Origin: Pisolithus tinctorius
Taxonomy: Eukaryota; Basidiomycota; Agaricomycetes; Boletales; Pisolithaceae
Assembly: GCA_024663395.1 (NCBI GenBank)
Contig: JANFAH010000018.1
Span: 372,001-436,000 of the forward strand
DNA: 64,000 bases
Direction of reading: 5' to 3'
Position 1 is the first letter of the stretch. Every line of letters starts with the position of its first letter. Below are positions 10,450-20,429 of this stretch, one piece after another. Under the pieces are notes generated by a model. It was not told where the DNA came from. It ran no database searches and saw only the letters and a list, made by a program, of their open reading frames with translations. The translations under genes were made by a program, and so were the position numbers.

Positions 10450-13001
10450 CATATGTTGTGACACTATAAATGATATTACTGATGGGCCCATCTTTATGTT
10501 GTGACAGGGGTGCATCTTACTAGATGGGCCTGTCTATGTGTTGTGACACTGTAAATGATAGTACTGATGGGCCCATCTTTATGTTGTGACAGGCATACAT
10601 GTTGCTATTGATGGGCCTGTCCATGTGTTGTGACCTTGTAATTGATATTACTGACAGGCCCATCCTTATGTTGGGACAGGGGCATATCTTACTAGATGGG
10701 CCCATCCATCTGTTGTGACAATGTAATTGATAATACTGAAGGGCCCGTCTTTATGTTGTGACAGGGGTGCATCTTACTAGATGGGCCCATCTATGTGTTG
10801 TGGTGCTGTAAATGATATTACTGACAGGCCCATCTTTATGTTGCAACAGGCATACATGTTGCTATTGACAGGCCTGTCCATGTGTTGTGACCATGTAATT
10901 GATATTACTGACAGGCCCATCCTAATGTTGTGACAGGGGCATATCTTACTAGATGGGCCCATCTATGTGTTGTGACACTGTAAATGATATTACTGACAGG
11001 CCCATCTTTATGTTGTGACAGGCATACAGTGAGGGACAAAAGCGTTGCAATGTTTGTGAGGTGTGAATTGTTGCTGATGTAGCTTGGGCTATTCTGCACA
11101 GATAATCATGATACCTATACTATTGGAAAGGGATGACTCTAAGCTTTCCAGAGCACTAAGTTTCAGTCAAAAAAAAGCAATACATGCTGAGATACACCCT
11201 ATTCTTTCCAAAAAGTGCATTGCAATGCTTTTGTCCCTGACTGGTGAAATCATGAAATGTGACCTTTTGATGGGATTAAGGGCATGGAGGATGGGAAAAA
11301 ATGCTTACATAATAAACCACATGATCATCCAGATGATTTGTCAGCATGTAAACAATGACAAACATTGGACTTGTACCATTAATCCTCCCTCTTTTACCAC
11401 AACTCATGAAATCATCTCTCTAGCTCACATGGTCATTTTGTCAAGGAATTCTTATCAAATACTGGTGGCCACCACAGTGCCATCAGTATAACATGCTGTC
11501 AGAACCATCAGTCCCTTAAAAAACCTGCTGTCAGTCATTTCCTGGACTGTTTCCCCCCCCATGCCTGATGTGTTCTGGGACTAATCAGTACTTGGAAGGC
11601 TGAAAATGTTGTGGAGGTCAATCTGGCACTTCAGAACATGATGTACAGACCAGTCCCCTCTCAACCAATGCATTTCTGGCACAGGAAAACTTTTATGGAA
11701 GTTGGGGTGAGACAAAACCTCCTTGTGCTCTGAGCACCATAAGAGGGTTCACTAGATCTTGCTCTGATCTGAACTGTAGATGACTGGGGAAGGATTATTT
11801 GGTCATATGTGACCAAAGGCAACATTCAGGGCCAGATGGAAGCACAGGATTCTGTTCCATGGCAGTTCAGTAGCATAGCCTTCTGATGACACCCAGGGGT
11901 GAAGAGGATTTTGTCTTTCCCTAACTTCCATATCATTGTCCCTGTGCCAGAAATGCATTGGTTGAGAGGGGACTGGTCTGTACATCATGTTCTGAAGTGC
12001 CAGATTGACCTCCACAACATTTTCAGCCTTCCAAGTACTGATTAGTCCCAGAACACATCAGGCATGGGGGGGGAAACAGTCCAGGAAATGACTGACAGCA
12101 GGTTTTTTAAGGGACTGATGGTTCTGACAGCATGTTATACTGATGGCACTGTGGTGGCCACCAGTATTTGATAAGAATTCCTTGACAAAATGACCATGTG
12201 AGCTAGAGAGATGATTTCATGAGTTGTGGTAAAAGAGGGAGGATTAATGGTACAAGTCCAATGTTTGTCATTGTTTACATGCTGACAAATCATCTGGATG
12301 ATCATGTGGTTTATTATGTAAGCATTTTTTCCCATCCTCCATGCCCTTAATCCCATCAAAAGGTCACATTTCATGATTTCACCAGTCAGGGACAAAAGCA
12401 TTGCAATGCACTTTTTGGAGAGAATAGGGTGTATCTCAGCATGTATTGCTTTTTTTTGACTGAACCTTAGTGCTCTGGAAAGCTTAGAGTCATCCCTTTC
12501 CAATGGTATAGGTATCATGATTATCTGTGCAGAATAGCCCAAGCTACATCAGCAACAATTCACACCTCACAAACATTGCAACGCTTTTGTCCCTCACTGT
12601 ATGTGTTGCTATTGATGGGCCTGTCCTTATGTTGCGACAGGGGCATATCTTACTAGACAGGCCTGTCTATGTGTTGTGACACTGTAAATGATATTACTGA
12701 CAGGCCCATCTTTATGTTGCAACAGGCATACTTGGTGCTATTGATGGGCCCGTCCATGTGTTGTGACCATGTAATTGATATTGCTGAAAGGCCCATCTTT
12801 ATGTTGTGACATGGGTGCATCTTACTAGACAGGCCCATCCATGTGTTGTGACCCTGTAAATGATATATATTGAAGGGCCTGTCTTTATGTTGTGACAGAT
12901 ACATCTTACTATGGATGGGCCCACCCATGTGTTGTGATGGTATAAATGGTATTACAGAAGGGCCCATCCATATGTTGTGACACTATAAATGACATTACTG
13001 A
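10450..13001 (+). repeat. Palindromic minisatellite array 2 (split by foldback element)
   Basis: Clear 85-87-bp units (starts of TTGTGAC at about 10456, 10541, 10628, 10713, 10798, 10885 and 10970), each with two 12-bp palindromic cores about 43 bp apart. Cores are GATGGGCCCATC, GATGGGCCTGTC, GACAGGCCCATC or GACAGGCCTGTC; CCCGTC survives near 10745 and 12750. The array runs 10450-11026 and continues 12600-13001 after the foldback insertion. It is the same family as 5660-6471, on the opposite strand. Confidence 0.92.
11027..12599. mobile_element. Foldback (long inverted repeat) DNA element, Tc1/mariner-type ends
   Basis: A 1573-bp element with two nearly identical 659-bp inverted arms (11027-11685 and 11941-12599) around a 255-bp unique centre. 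The ends are CAGTGAGGGACAAAAGC and its complement, flanked by TA on both sides (11025-11026 and 12600-12601), as expected of Tc1/mariner target duplication. Array sequence is continuous across the insertion (ggcaTA / TAtgtgttgc). Only a few base differences were noticed between arms. Each arm begins with a 217-bp module (11027-11243) with its own inverted ends (CATTGCAATGC...CAGTC at the inner end), like a MITE. No transposase is recognised, so it is non-autonomous. Confidence 0.92.
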
Positions 13002-13354
13002 TGTAGGTTCTGGGTTTGTCCGGACTATAAAGCCCTGTACTTAGGTACAGAATGATACCTTTTGGCACTCGGAAGGTCACCACGAGTTTCTTTTCCACTT
13101 TGTCTACACCGCACATCTCGCATTCCGCTGCACACGAACTACGTATACCGCTCGCACCGCTCGCATCGCCAGTACTACTCCACAGACCACACCATGCACG
13201 TCACGAAACACTACCGCTACAAACCGCTGGGTCTCTCCTTCTAGTCCCGACAGTCCAGAATCCCTTGGGACAAACAATTTGTTCCCTTCATTTTTTATTG
13301 TTGTTATCTAAGCCATCTAGCTCGTATTATACAGCTACTTGGACTTTTCCTACA
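13002..13354 (+). mobile_element. LTR-like insertion TGTAGG...CCTACA
   Basis: A 353-bp CpG-rich segment bounded by the inverted termini TGTAGG and CCTACA, in contrast to the CpG-free array on its left. It looks like a solo LTR, but the flanking 5-mers differ (ACTGA and GCACT), so either the insertion was followed by rearrangement or the call is wrong. Confidence 0.5.
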
Positions 13355-13898
13355 GCACTACCCCCTTGCACGATCTCCGCCCTTGTATTTCAGAGGGAGA
13401 GTACAGACAGAGTGTTGGAGGTAACTCCAACAGGCAGAAGACGGAATCAGAGGGAGTAGGAACTAAGTTGATATTCGTACTGAAGAACAGCGGAGTACAG
13501 TACATGCTTTTATACTACTACGGAGGTACAGTAATCGGAATCGGAACTGACATACGGAGACTCATAAATTTTCAAGTAAAATTTCCTGGACGACCAATGA
13601 AGGGTAGATGGAGGACATATGAACGGGTAACACAGAACATCTAGAAAAGGAAATAGTCCAGACACTGGACCATGTGGTGAGCGCGCTGCGGAGTACCTGA
13701 CTGCGAAGGTAGTCACATGACCCCTCAGAGAGTGGACTGCTCGGTCCGGTAGGAGAGAAACACAAGTCTGACAACAGTTGGAGCGGAGATGGTTCGTAGA
13801 CGATAGAAGGTGGGCGGAGTTGGTGCGGAGTGAGCGAATGACCGGCGGACAAGGTTGCGGAGTGAGTAAAGACCTATGACAAACACACGGTCATGACA
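13355..13898 (+). mobile_element. Solo LTR S2, 5'-truncated
   Basis: Homologous to the 3' three quarters of S6 (61930-62663), including the shared tract cactacccccttgcacga, a tandem of GAGTACAG-like motifs and the ending GGTCATGACA. The 5' part is missing where it meets the preceding element. CpGs are still present (for example gagcgcgctgcgg near 13680). Confidence 0.8.
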
Positions 13899-14574
13899 CT
13901 GTCTGGCTTTCCATAGTACTGCATTTTTGCAGGACCACTTGCTGTGTTGTACAACTTGTGCAGTATAGGAGTGATTCCATCTGTCATTCAGTGTCAAGTT
14001 TGATGTGTACCTCAAGCCTGACAGTTCCTTTGGATTTTGGGGTGCAAATGGCCTGGTGAATCAACTACACACAAGGTGGGCAGCTGGTGTGACAACAAAG
14101 CATGGACACTCACCTGAAGCACTTCCCATTCTTCTGCTTGTCATTCACAACAACATTCTAGATTATGATGGCAAGTTGATGTTGTGCAGTCAGGTTGTTG
14201 TGTAGGTGTCTTGGAAGTTGTGAGAACTGGCAAAGAGATAACTTCTTTCCATGTTTCATCATGGGAGGCACTACATCTTGATCTGCCCCTGTTCAATATA
14301 TGCCAATTGTCACATTAGTGGTCAGATACATTATTGAACAACATGTCATGAAGGAACTTCTGGCTGACATGGAGGTACCATGGACAGCAGAGGATGAAGA
14401 GATCTCAGACTTGGACCTGGAGCCTGGAGAGGCCACAACCATGAATCCTGTTGTTGCAAAGACCAATTTATGGAAGCTACGTCCAGCCTCTTGCCAATTG
14501 GGCTGATTCTGAATGGGTTTTCTATGGTCCCCAAATGGAACTTCTGAACTGATCTGAAAAGTTTGCAGCATTCA
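13899..14574. other. CpG-poor spacer with unidentified coding-like stretch
   Basis: Two short plus-strand open stretches (14005-14205 and 14300-14506) contain coding-like residues, but I do not recognise them. They could be further decayed gene fragments upstream of the tryptophan synthase relic. Confidence 0.3.
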
Positions 14575-15024
14575 ATGATCATGCTGAGAGTGTTGGATTT
14601 GGAACCACACCTGTCTGCACATTGGGATCTACCCACCAAAGTCTGCAATATCTAAAGTGCTCAACATTGTCTATTAGGGAAGCCACACCTTGGTCACTGT
14701 TGTCACCACAGGTCACTTGAGGAAGGATGACACAGTCCCTGTCCTTTTGGTGATGCAAGCTGGAACAGCAGATGTCTTTGACATTGGTGTTCCATTCTCT
14801 AATCCCATCAGAGCATTCAAGACACTAACCCTCTGAGTCTATTCATGCCAAATCTCTGAAGGTAACACATTAGGTCATTCCTCAAAATGGAGTTAACTAC
14901 CTTTCATTTCTGGTACTTCTAACAAGTGAGTCAAGTTTGAGACTTGATGAGGCTATTCATGCACAGTAACACATGCAGGTTATTATATCCCTATCCTTGC
15001 AAACTGCAAAGACATGCAGACAGG
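14575..15024 (+). pseudogene. Tryptophan synthase relic P2, 5' piece (alpha part)
   Basis: Nucleotide-level relic of exon 2 to intron 3 of the functional gene: about 14695-14850 matches the [14 protein letters not shown] to GVPFSDPI region, and intron sequence follows. It has the same rearranged structure as relic P1a at 34380-35905, but nearly every CpG of P1a is TpG or CpA here. Stops and frame changes abound. It is cut at 15024 by solo LTR S3 and resumes at 25784. Confidence 0.85.
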
Positions 15025-15748
15025 GTGTCATGACTGTGCATCCATCCTAAGTCCCCACTCACTCTGCACCCTTTTCCACCAGTCATTCACTCACTCCACA
15101 CCAACTCTGCCTGCCCTCTGTCATTTATGAACCATCTCCACTCTGACTGCTGTCAGACTTGTACTGCTCTCTTACCAGACTGTGTGGACCATTCTCTGAG
15201 AAGTCATGTGACTACCCTTCAGACTTCTCCCTGACAGCATGCAGTCAGGTACTCCACAGTGCATGCACTGCATGGTCCAGCACCTGGACTGTTCCCTCTT
15301 TGGGGTGTACTATGTTACCCATTCATATGTCCTCCATCTACCCTTCATTCATTGTCTAGGAAGTTTTACAAGTCTCCATATGTCAGTTCTGATTCCAATT
15401 ACTGTACCTCTGTAGTAGTATAAAAGCATGTATCGTACTCTGCTGTTCTTCAGTATGAATATTGACTTAGTTCCTACTCCCTCTGTCTCCATCTTCTGCC
15501 TGTTGGAGTTACCTCTGACTATCAGTCTGTTCTCTCCCTCTGATATACAAGGGCTGAGATCATGCAAGGGGGTAGTGCACAAGCTAAACCTGATGCCCTC
15601 ACTCTGCTCTGCCTTTGTCTCAGTGGACTTCATTCCTGCCAACACTCCACCAGTCAGAGTTCTGTTCTCTTGTGTCAGACTTGCTTCTGGACCCCTCCCC
15701 AGACCTTGTTAAGCATTGGAGTTGGTCAGAGTAGGCCTCAACTTGACA
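15025..15748 (-). mobile_element. Solo LTR S3
   Basis: A 724-bp segment that on the minus strand reads TGTCAAGTTG...TGACA, flanked by CAGGG on both sides (15020-15024 and 15749-15753). It is closely related to S6 in reverse orientation, including the conserved tract cactacccccttgcatga. Confidence 0.92.
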
Positions 15749-15759
15749 CAGGGGACATG

Positions 15760-16051
15760 TAATGAAGGTATGAGTTTCTCAGTGTATGAAGTAGTCACTA
15801 TATTAGTACCTAATGAAGGTATGAGTTTCTACACTACATCAGTACCAAGTAAATGAGCAGGAATCTAGCTATACTCACCTCAGTGTATGAAGTGGTCACT
15901 GAGGTGGAAAACAATGGCGTGGAAAATTTATAGTATGGTAATTAGTAAGCATGTTGACATTGGAATTTAATTCTGAGGGTTGGGGAGAAATTCCGAACCC
16001 TCTGGGTGAAACTCTGAGACGCTACCATAATTCCGGATTGCATTCTCGACA
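15760..16051 (-). mobile_element. copia-1 3' LTR
   Basis: 292 bp, ending at the polypurine tract (minus-strand TTGAGGGGGAG then TGTCGAGAATGC). It contains the 53-bp tandem duplication (TAATGAAGGTATGAG repeated) that the relative at 8497-8735 lacks. Confidence 0.92.
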
Positions 16052-16053
16052 CT

Positions 16054-16709
16054 CCCCCTCAACTGGAATGAAGTCTGAGTGCAGACACAAAGTGTTTTGC
16101 CTTGATGCTAGGTAAAGGTTTGGTAAGGGTATTGGCGACCATGTCATCAGTAGGACAGTAAATAAGGTGAAAGGAATGATTTTCCACAGCAAAATGAATG
16201 AAGTGGTATCATATGTTGATGTGCTTTGTGTGAGCATGATAGCTGCCATCTTTGGTAAGTGTGATGGCAGATTGACTGTCGGAATATAATGGAATGGGGT
16301 ATTTGAGTGGTCAGAAAACTTCCCTGATGAGTCATCAAAGCCACAGGCCCTCTTTGGCTGCATGAGTTGCTGCAACATACTCTGCTTCAGCAGTGGAGAG
16401 CATTACAAGTTCTTGTTTCTGCGAAGCCCAACTGACAGCTCCTCCATCCAGTAGGTAGGCATATCTGCTTATAGTGCATCGATGCTCCTGCGAAGCTCCA
16501 TCTGCATCAGTATAGCCCTCGAGGCCTTGTTCTGAATTTCTGAATGTTAAAGTGAGTGCTTTTGTGCCTGAGATATACATGTAGATTTGTTTCATGGCTT
16601 CCCAGTGAGTCATGTTGGGTGCATTGTTGAACTGTGCAACTGTGGAGACAGCAAATGCAATGTCAGGGCATGTTCCAATGGTGAGGTGCATGAGGGAGCC
16701 AACAGCAGC
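16054..16709 (-). pseudogene. copia-1 RNase H
   Basis: The frame 16691-16335 reads the copia RNase H domain (PDIAFAVSTVAQFN, GYTDADGASQEHR, LSTAEAEYVAATHAAKEG). It is followed by a decayed C-terminal stretch toward the polypurine tract at about 16055-16066. It is separated from its RT by the nested Gag-only element. Confidence 0.88.
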
Positions 16710-16713
16710 ACGG

Positions 16714-17138
16714 TGTAGGGAATAAGTACTCCCTACTGAGGTGATTTAATTATTTTATCTTTTCTATTGTGTTTTTGCTTTGATTTACATTAGTGATACT
16801 TAGCCTACCTTTGTGGCGCATTTTTGGTAGCTTAGTCAGCATTTTTTGCACACTAGTGTAGGTCTACCGTACACAACAAAAAAAGGAGGAAACCAGACTG
16901 CGAGACAGCGAAATCGAAGACTGCGAACGAAAGACAGCGAAAGCCCTCACTGAGGCACCCCTAGACGACCCTCCAGACGCCATTATTCGCTCATTCCCTA
17001 CTCCATTCGTTCTGACCAACTCTATCCACTCATTTGTCTCTTTTTCTCAATTCCAAGCTCAGAGTCCCTTTGGGTCAAACTAGACCCATTCCTATCAATC
17101 CCTAGGAGTCCCTAGGATCGCTTACTACCTAACTTACA
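16714..17138 (+). mobile_element. Gag-only element 5' LTR
   Basis: 425 bp, TG...CA ends. It contains GGCGCATTTTTGG, a motif that recurs in the leader, and a purine-rich acaacaaaaaaaggaggaaa stretch. Confidence 0.9.
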
Positions 17139-17140
17139 AC

Positions 17141-18223
17141 TGGAGCCCACCGCGAGGGGCTCTGCTTAGCTTGGATCCCTTCCTCCTCCTCCTCCTGCCT
17201 GGGTTTTCGCTTTTTGGCAGGTTTTACTTCGCATTTTTGGCCCTCTGGAGTTGTAGGTCATCACCTGAGTTCGTTTTTGACTCCTGTACAGCCGTTTTGA
17301 GCCGCTCGAACCCCCTGTCGAGTCGCTTTTAGGCATTTTTGCCTTCAAAGTCTCTTCAGGTCGTGTTTTGCCCTCTCAAAGTCGTTTTCTGGCGCGTTTT
17401 TGGACTCCTAGCACCCCATTGTGTCACCTTCCTTCGCCTGTCTGCCAGTCAGTTCCCTGCCCAGCCGTTTGCAGCGCTTCTGGCCACATTTGTGTGCCCT
17501 TGCCCCCCAGAGCCCTCTCCAGTCGCGTTTTTGGCTGTTCGAAGCTGTTTCTCTTCGCATTTTTGGTCGTACAAGGTCTTCTGAATCACCCTCGCTCATT
17601 CCCCATCGGTTTCGGCCGTCTTTCACTGTTCCAGTTGCCATCAAACTGTGTTTTTCACATTCGAGGCCCCTTCAAGCCACTTCAACCATCCCTAGGCCTT
17701 TTTGCACCATTTTTCTGCTGTCTTAAGCCATTTATCATCCCCAGCACTTGTTCTCAGTCCCTAGGAGTTGCCTGTGCCCGTTCGAAGTTGCACCAGGTCG
17801 CTTTTTGTGTTTTTGGCTCGTTTTCAGTGTCTTAGTGCTGCAGTCCACCACCCCTGGTCACCCGTCCTTGTGTTCTCCCCTTTGGCACCATTCTGAACTG
17901 CTCGAGTCCCTGTCGAACTCGCTTCGAGAACCCCTCGGTCTTTCAGGGTTGTGTCTTTGCTCCATAGGTTTCCCCTTCAGGGCTTCGGGTTCAAATCTAC
18001 ATCACTAGTATTCGTGTTTTAGTGTTACAAGTCGAATTCTAGTCTTCGGGATCAGTCTGGGTAATCTGTGCCCCTTGAGTGCTCGAGTTCACGTTTTGGC
18101 TCTTTGACTTGAGTGTTTCCACTTTGAGCTCGTGTTTTCACTGTTCACACTCACTGTCCGAGTCATCGGGACCTTTGGGATTGCATCATAGACCTTTGAG
18201 CTCGCTTCGAGTCCTTGGTGCTT
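17141..18223 (+). other. Leader of Gag-only element with repeated CGC(A/G)TTTTTGG motif
   Basis: About 1.08 kb between the PBS and gag. The motif CGCATTTTTGG or CGCGTTTTTGG occurs near 17230, 17392, 17525 and 17555, with degenerate forms near 17332 and 17800, each in a pyrimidine-rich context with TTCGA/TCGA words. A 155-codon open frame (17368-17835) is probably chance. A role in packaging or translation of the RNA is inference. Confidence 0.5.
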
Positions 18224-20266
18224 ATGTGCAGCAGTGTTTTCCCTTCGGTGGCAAGGCCTGAGTTCTCAGGAGACCTGCAAGACCTTCGAGACTACTTCAA
18301 GCAGGTAGTCAGGTACTGTGAGGAAAGAGGAGTCTTCGAAGATAGGGTAACCATCCGAGTTGCGCTTCGGTTCGCACCTCCAAGCTCATCGAAGCTTTGG
18401 TTGCACTTCATCGAGCCTAGCAGTGGTGAATGGGATCGATTCGTAGGCCTGGTCATCCAGCAGTACCCTGAGCTCGAGCAGCCAGGAGATGATCTCGACC
18501 CCCTTGACGAGCTCTTTGCCTTTCTTGAGAAGGCTCATACCTTTGAATTCGATTCACTCTCATCCCTAGGGCGGTACCTTCGAAGTTTCCAGCAACAGTT
18601 CCTGCATCTCGTAAAGCAGGGAATTTTGGACATCGAGGCGCAGTCAAGGCTCTTCGTTCGAGGCCTTTCGTTACAGCTCGCAAAGAAGGTAATGACCAGC
18701 CTCCTTTGCTGGTTCCCCCAGCATGCCCCAGACCTCTCCTGGCACTTCGTCGATGTTGTTCGTCACACCAGGTATGTGCTGGTGAACCAGTTGGTTGGTG
18801 ATGGCACAGGGAAATGGTGGAGTTCAGACCCCCCTCATCGAGTCGAGCCCCCTTCGGCTTTGAATAACTGGCATCCTCTTCGAAGTGAACCTTCGACCTT
18901 GAGTAGACCCCCTCCCTGCTTCGAGTCGACTTTGGACAGTACCCCTCATCGAGTCGAGCCCCCTTTGGCTTCGAATAGCCAGCATCCTCTTCGAGGTGAA
19001 CCTTTGACCTCGAGTAGACCCCCTCCCCACTTTGGGTCGACTTTGGACAGTACCCCTCATCGAGTCGAGCCCCCTTCGGCTTCGAATAGCCAGCATCCTC
19101 TTCGAGGTGAACCTTTGACCTCGAGTAGACCCCCTCCCCACTTCGGGTCGACTTCGGACAGTACCCCTCATCGAGTCGAGCCCCCTTCAGCTTCAAATAG
19201 CCAGCATCCTCTTCGAAGTGAACCTTTGACCTCGAGTAGACCCCCTCCCCACTTCGGGTCGACTTCGGACAGTACCCCTCATCGAGTCGAGCCCCCTTTG
19301 GCTTCGAATAACCGGCATCCTCTTCGAAATGAACCTTCGACATCAGTGTCGAATAGCCAAAGTCCTCTTCGAAGTGAACCTTCGACCTCAAGTAGACCCT
19401 CTCACTGCTTCGAGTCGACTTCGAATGGTCACCCTCGACCAGTTTCGAGCCTGTGTGTCCCCATCCCTCAGCAAGGGGCTCCAAGTGGCATCCGACTTCG
19501 CTTCGAGTTGGTTTCGAATGACTCAAATTCTCATCTGGCCTCGAGTAAGCCCTCCCCACAGCCCAGTTCGACTTCGAAGAGTCCCCCTCGACTCAGCCCT
19601 CGCTCGAATGACTCCCCTGTTTGTCAGGGAGCCTCAAAGCATCCTTCTGCCCTCGAGAGGTTTGGTTTCTGCTTCTTCTGTGGTCGAGAAGGTCATGTTC
19701 GAGCTCAGTGCAGGATGTGCACTTCGTATCTGGTGTCAGGCAGGTGTAGGATTGTTCATGGCCGAGTTGTACTACCTACAGGTCAGGAGATCCCTCGAGA
19801 GGCTCTCGGGCGGACTCTCAGGGAGCGGCTCGACTTCTGGGCCCTGGCTCATGGTCATGGTGGTTCAAGTTCCCAGGTACCTTCCCCTGCTTCGCCTCAG
19901 TCCCCTCCAGGACTCTCTCCCCCTCGTCGAGTTCGTACCAGTCCCCCGAATTCTGCTCGAAGTCAAAGTGCCCAAATCGAAGTGGCTGATTCAGGCTCGA
20001 GGTTCATCGAACACCCCTCGACCTCTACTCGCCATCTCTCCCCATGCTCTAAGGCCCCAGTGGCTCAGCCATTTCGACTTCGACCCCTCCTCCTGGCTTC
20101 GAATCATACTCGAGTTCGAAGAACTGACTTCGAACAACCTCGCCTGTCCCCTCTGCCCTCGGTTCGAGTTCATAGCCCCCCTCTGGCTGAACCTTCCCCC
20201 TGTCCAGATGCCTGTGCCAGTTTCCTTCCTGATTCTGGTCACATCCCTTGTGGGTTGGTGAAGTGA
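18224..20266 (+). CDS. Gag-like protein of non-autonomous LTR element
   Basis: This is the presumed structural protein of virus-like particles, binding the element RNA. The first ATG of the open frame is at 18224, giving about 680 residues. Residues about 10-190 look like a retrotransposon capsid domain (PEFSGDL, DYFKQVVRYCEERG, a WDRFVGLV segment, LFVRGLS). Then come about five 37-residue tandem repeats (111 bp each; RVEPPSASNSQHPLR, SSRPPPHFGST) between about 18830 and 19330. A zinc knuckle CFFCGREGHVRAQC follows at about 19669-19710, then a Ser/Pro/Arg-rich tail. There is no protease motif (DTGA/DSGA). CpGs occur overwhelmingly as TCG, mostly TCGA. The frame is fully open, consistent with recent activity. 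Confidence 0.82.
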   Translation: MCSSVFPSVARPEFSGDLQDLRDYFKQVVRYCEERGVFEDRVTIRVALRFAPPSSSKLWLHFIEPSSGEWDRFVGLVIQQYPELEQPGDDLDPLDELFAFLEKAHTFEFDSLSSLGRYLRSFQQQFLHLVKQGILDIEAQSRLFVRGLSLQLAKKVMTSLLCWFPQHAPDLSWHFVDVVRHTRYVLVNQLVGDGTGKWWSSDPPHRVEPPSALNNWHPLRSEPSTLSRPPPCFESTLDSTPHRVEPPLASNSQHPLRGEPLTSSRPPPHFGSTLDSTPHRVEPPSASNSQHPLRGEPLTSSRPPPHFGSTSDSTPHRVEPPSASNSQHPLRSEPLTSSRPPPHFGSTSDSTPHRVEPPLASNNRHPLRNEPSTSVSNSQSPLRSEPSTSSRPSHCFESTSNGHPRPVSSLCVPIPQQGAPSGIRLRFELVSNDSNSHLASSKPSPQPSSTSKSPPRLSPRSNDSPVCQGASKHPSALERFGFCFFCGREGHVRAQCRMCTSYLVSGRCRIVHGRVVLPTGQEIPREALGRTLRERLDFWALAHGHGGSSSQVPSPASPQSPPGLSPPRRVRTSPPNSARSQSAQIEVADSGSRFIEHPSTSTRHLSPCSKAPVAQPFRLRPLLLASNHTRVRRTDFEQPRLSPLPSVRVHSPPLAEPSPCPDACASFLPDSGHIPCGLVK

Positions 20267-20429
20267 GTCATGTGGACTTTTCCTTTTTTTTGATATGGTC
20301 TCCTTGTTTCTGTTTCAAAGCTTGATGCCTTTCATTTTCTGGACTTGTTTTTGATATGATACCTGTTCCTTCATTTGAACCCCCCTTTTTGTTGACTGAG
20401 GACAGTCATTATCTCAAGCCCCCCTTGGA

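Noticed and set aside
11084..12542. Two nearly identical 135-codon frames (11084-11491 plus, 12135-12542 minus) as a transposase
   Set aside because: They are mirror copies due to the inverted arms, cross the inner end of the 217-bp module and show no DDE or helix-turn-helix features.
16022..16378. 118-codon frame at the end of copia-1 (and the similar 8170-8526) as a separate protein
   Set aside because: It is an out-of-frame reading of the RNase H C-terminus, polypurine tract and LTR start, preserved only because the two copies are related.
18453..19559. 368-codon open frame on the minus strand opposite the Gag-like gene
   Set aside because: It arises from the self-complementary TCGA-rich 111-bp repeats; it has no domain features and overlaps a Gag with a zinc knuckle in the correct orientation of the LTR element.
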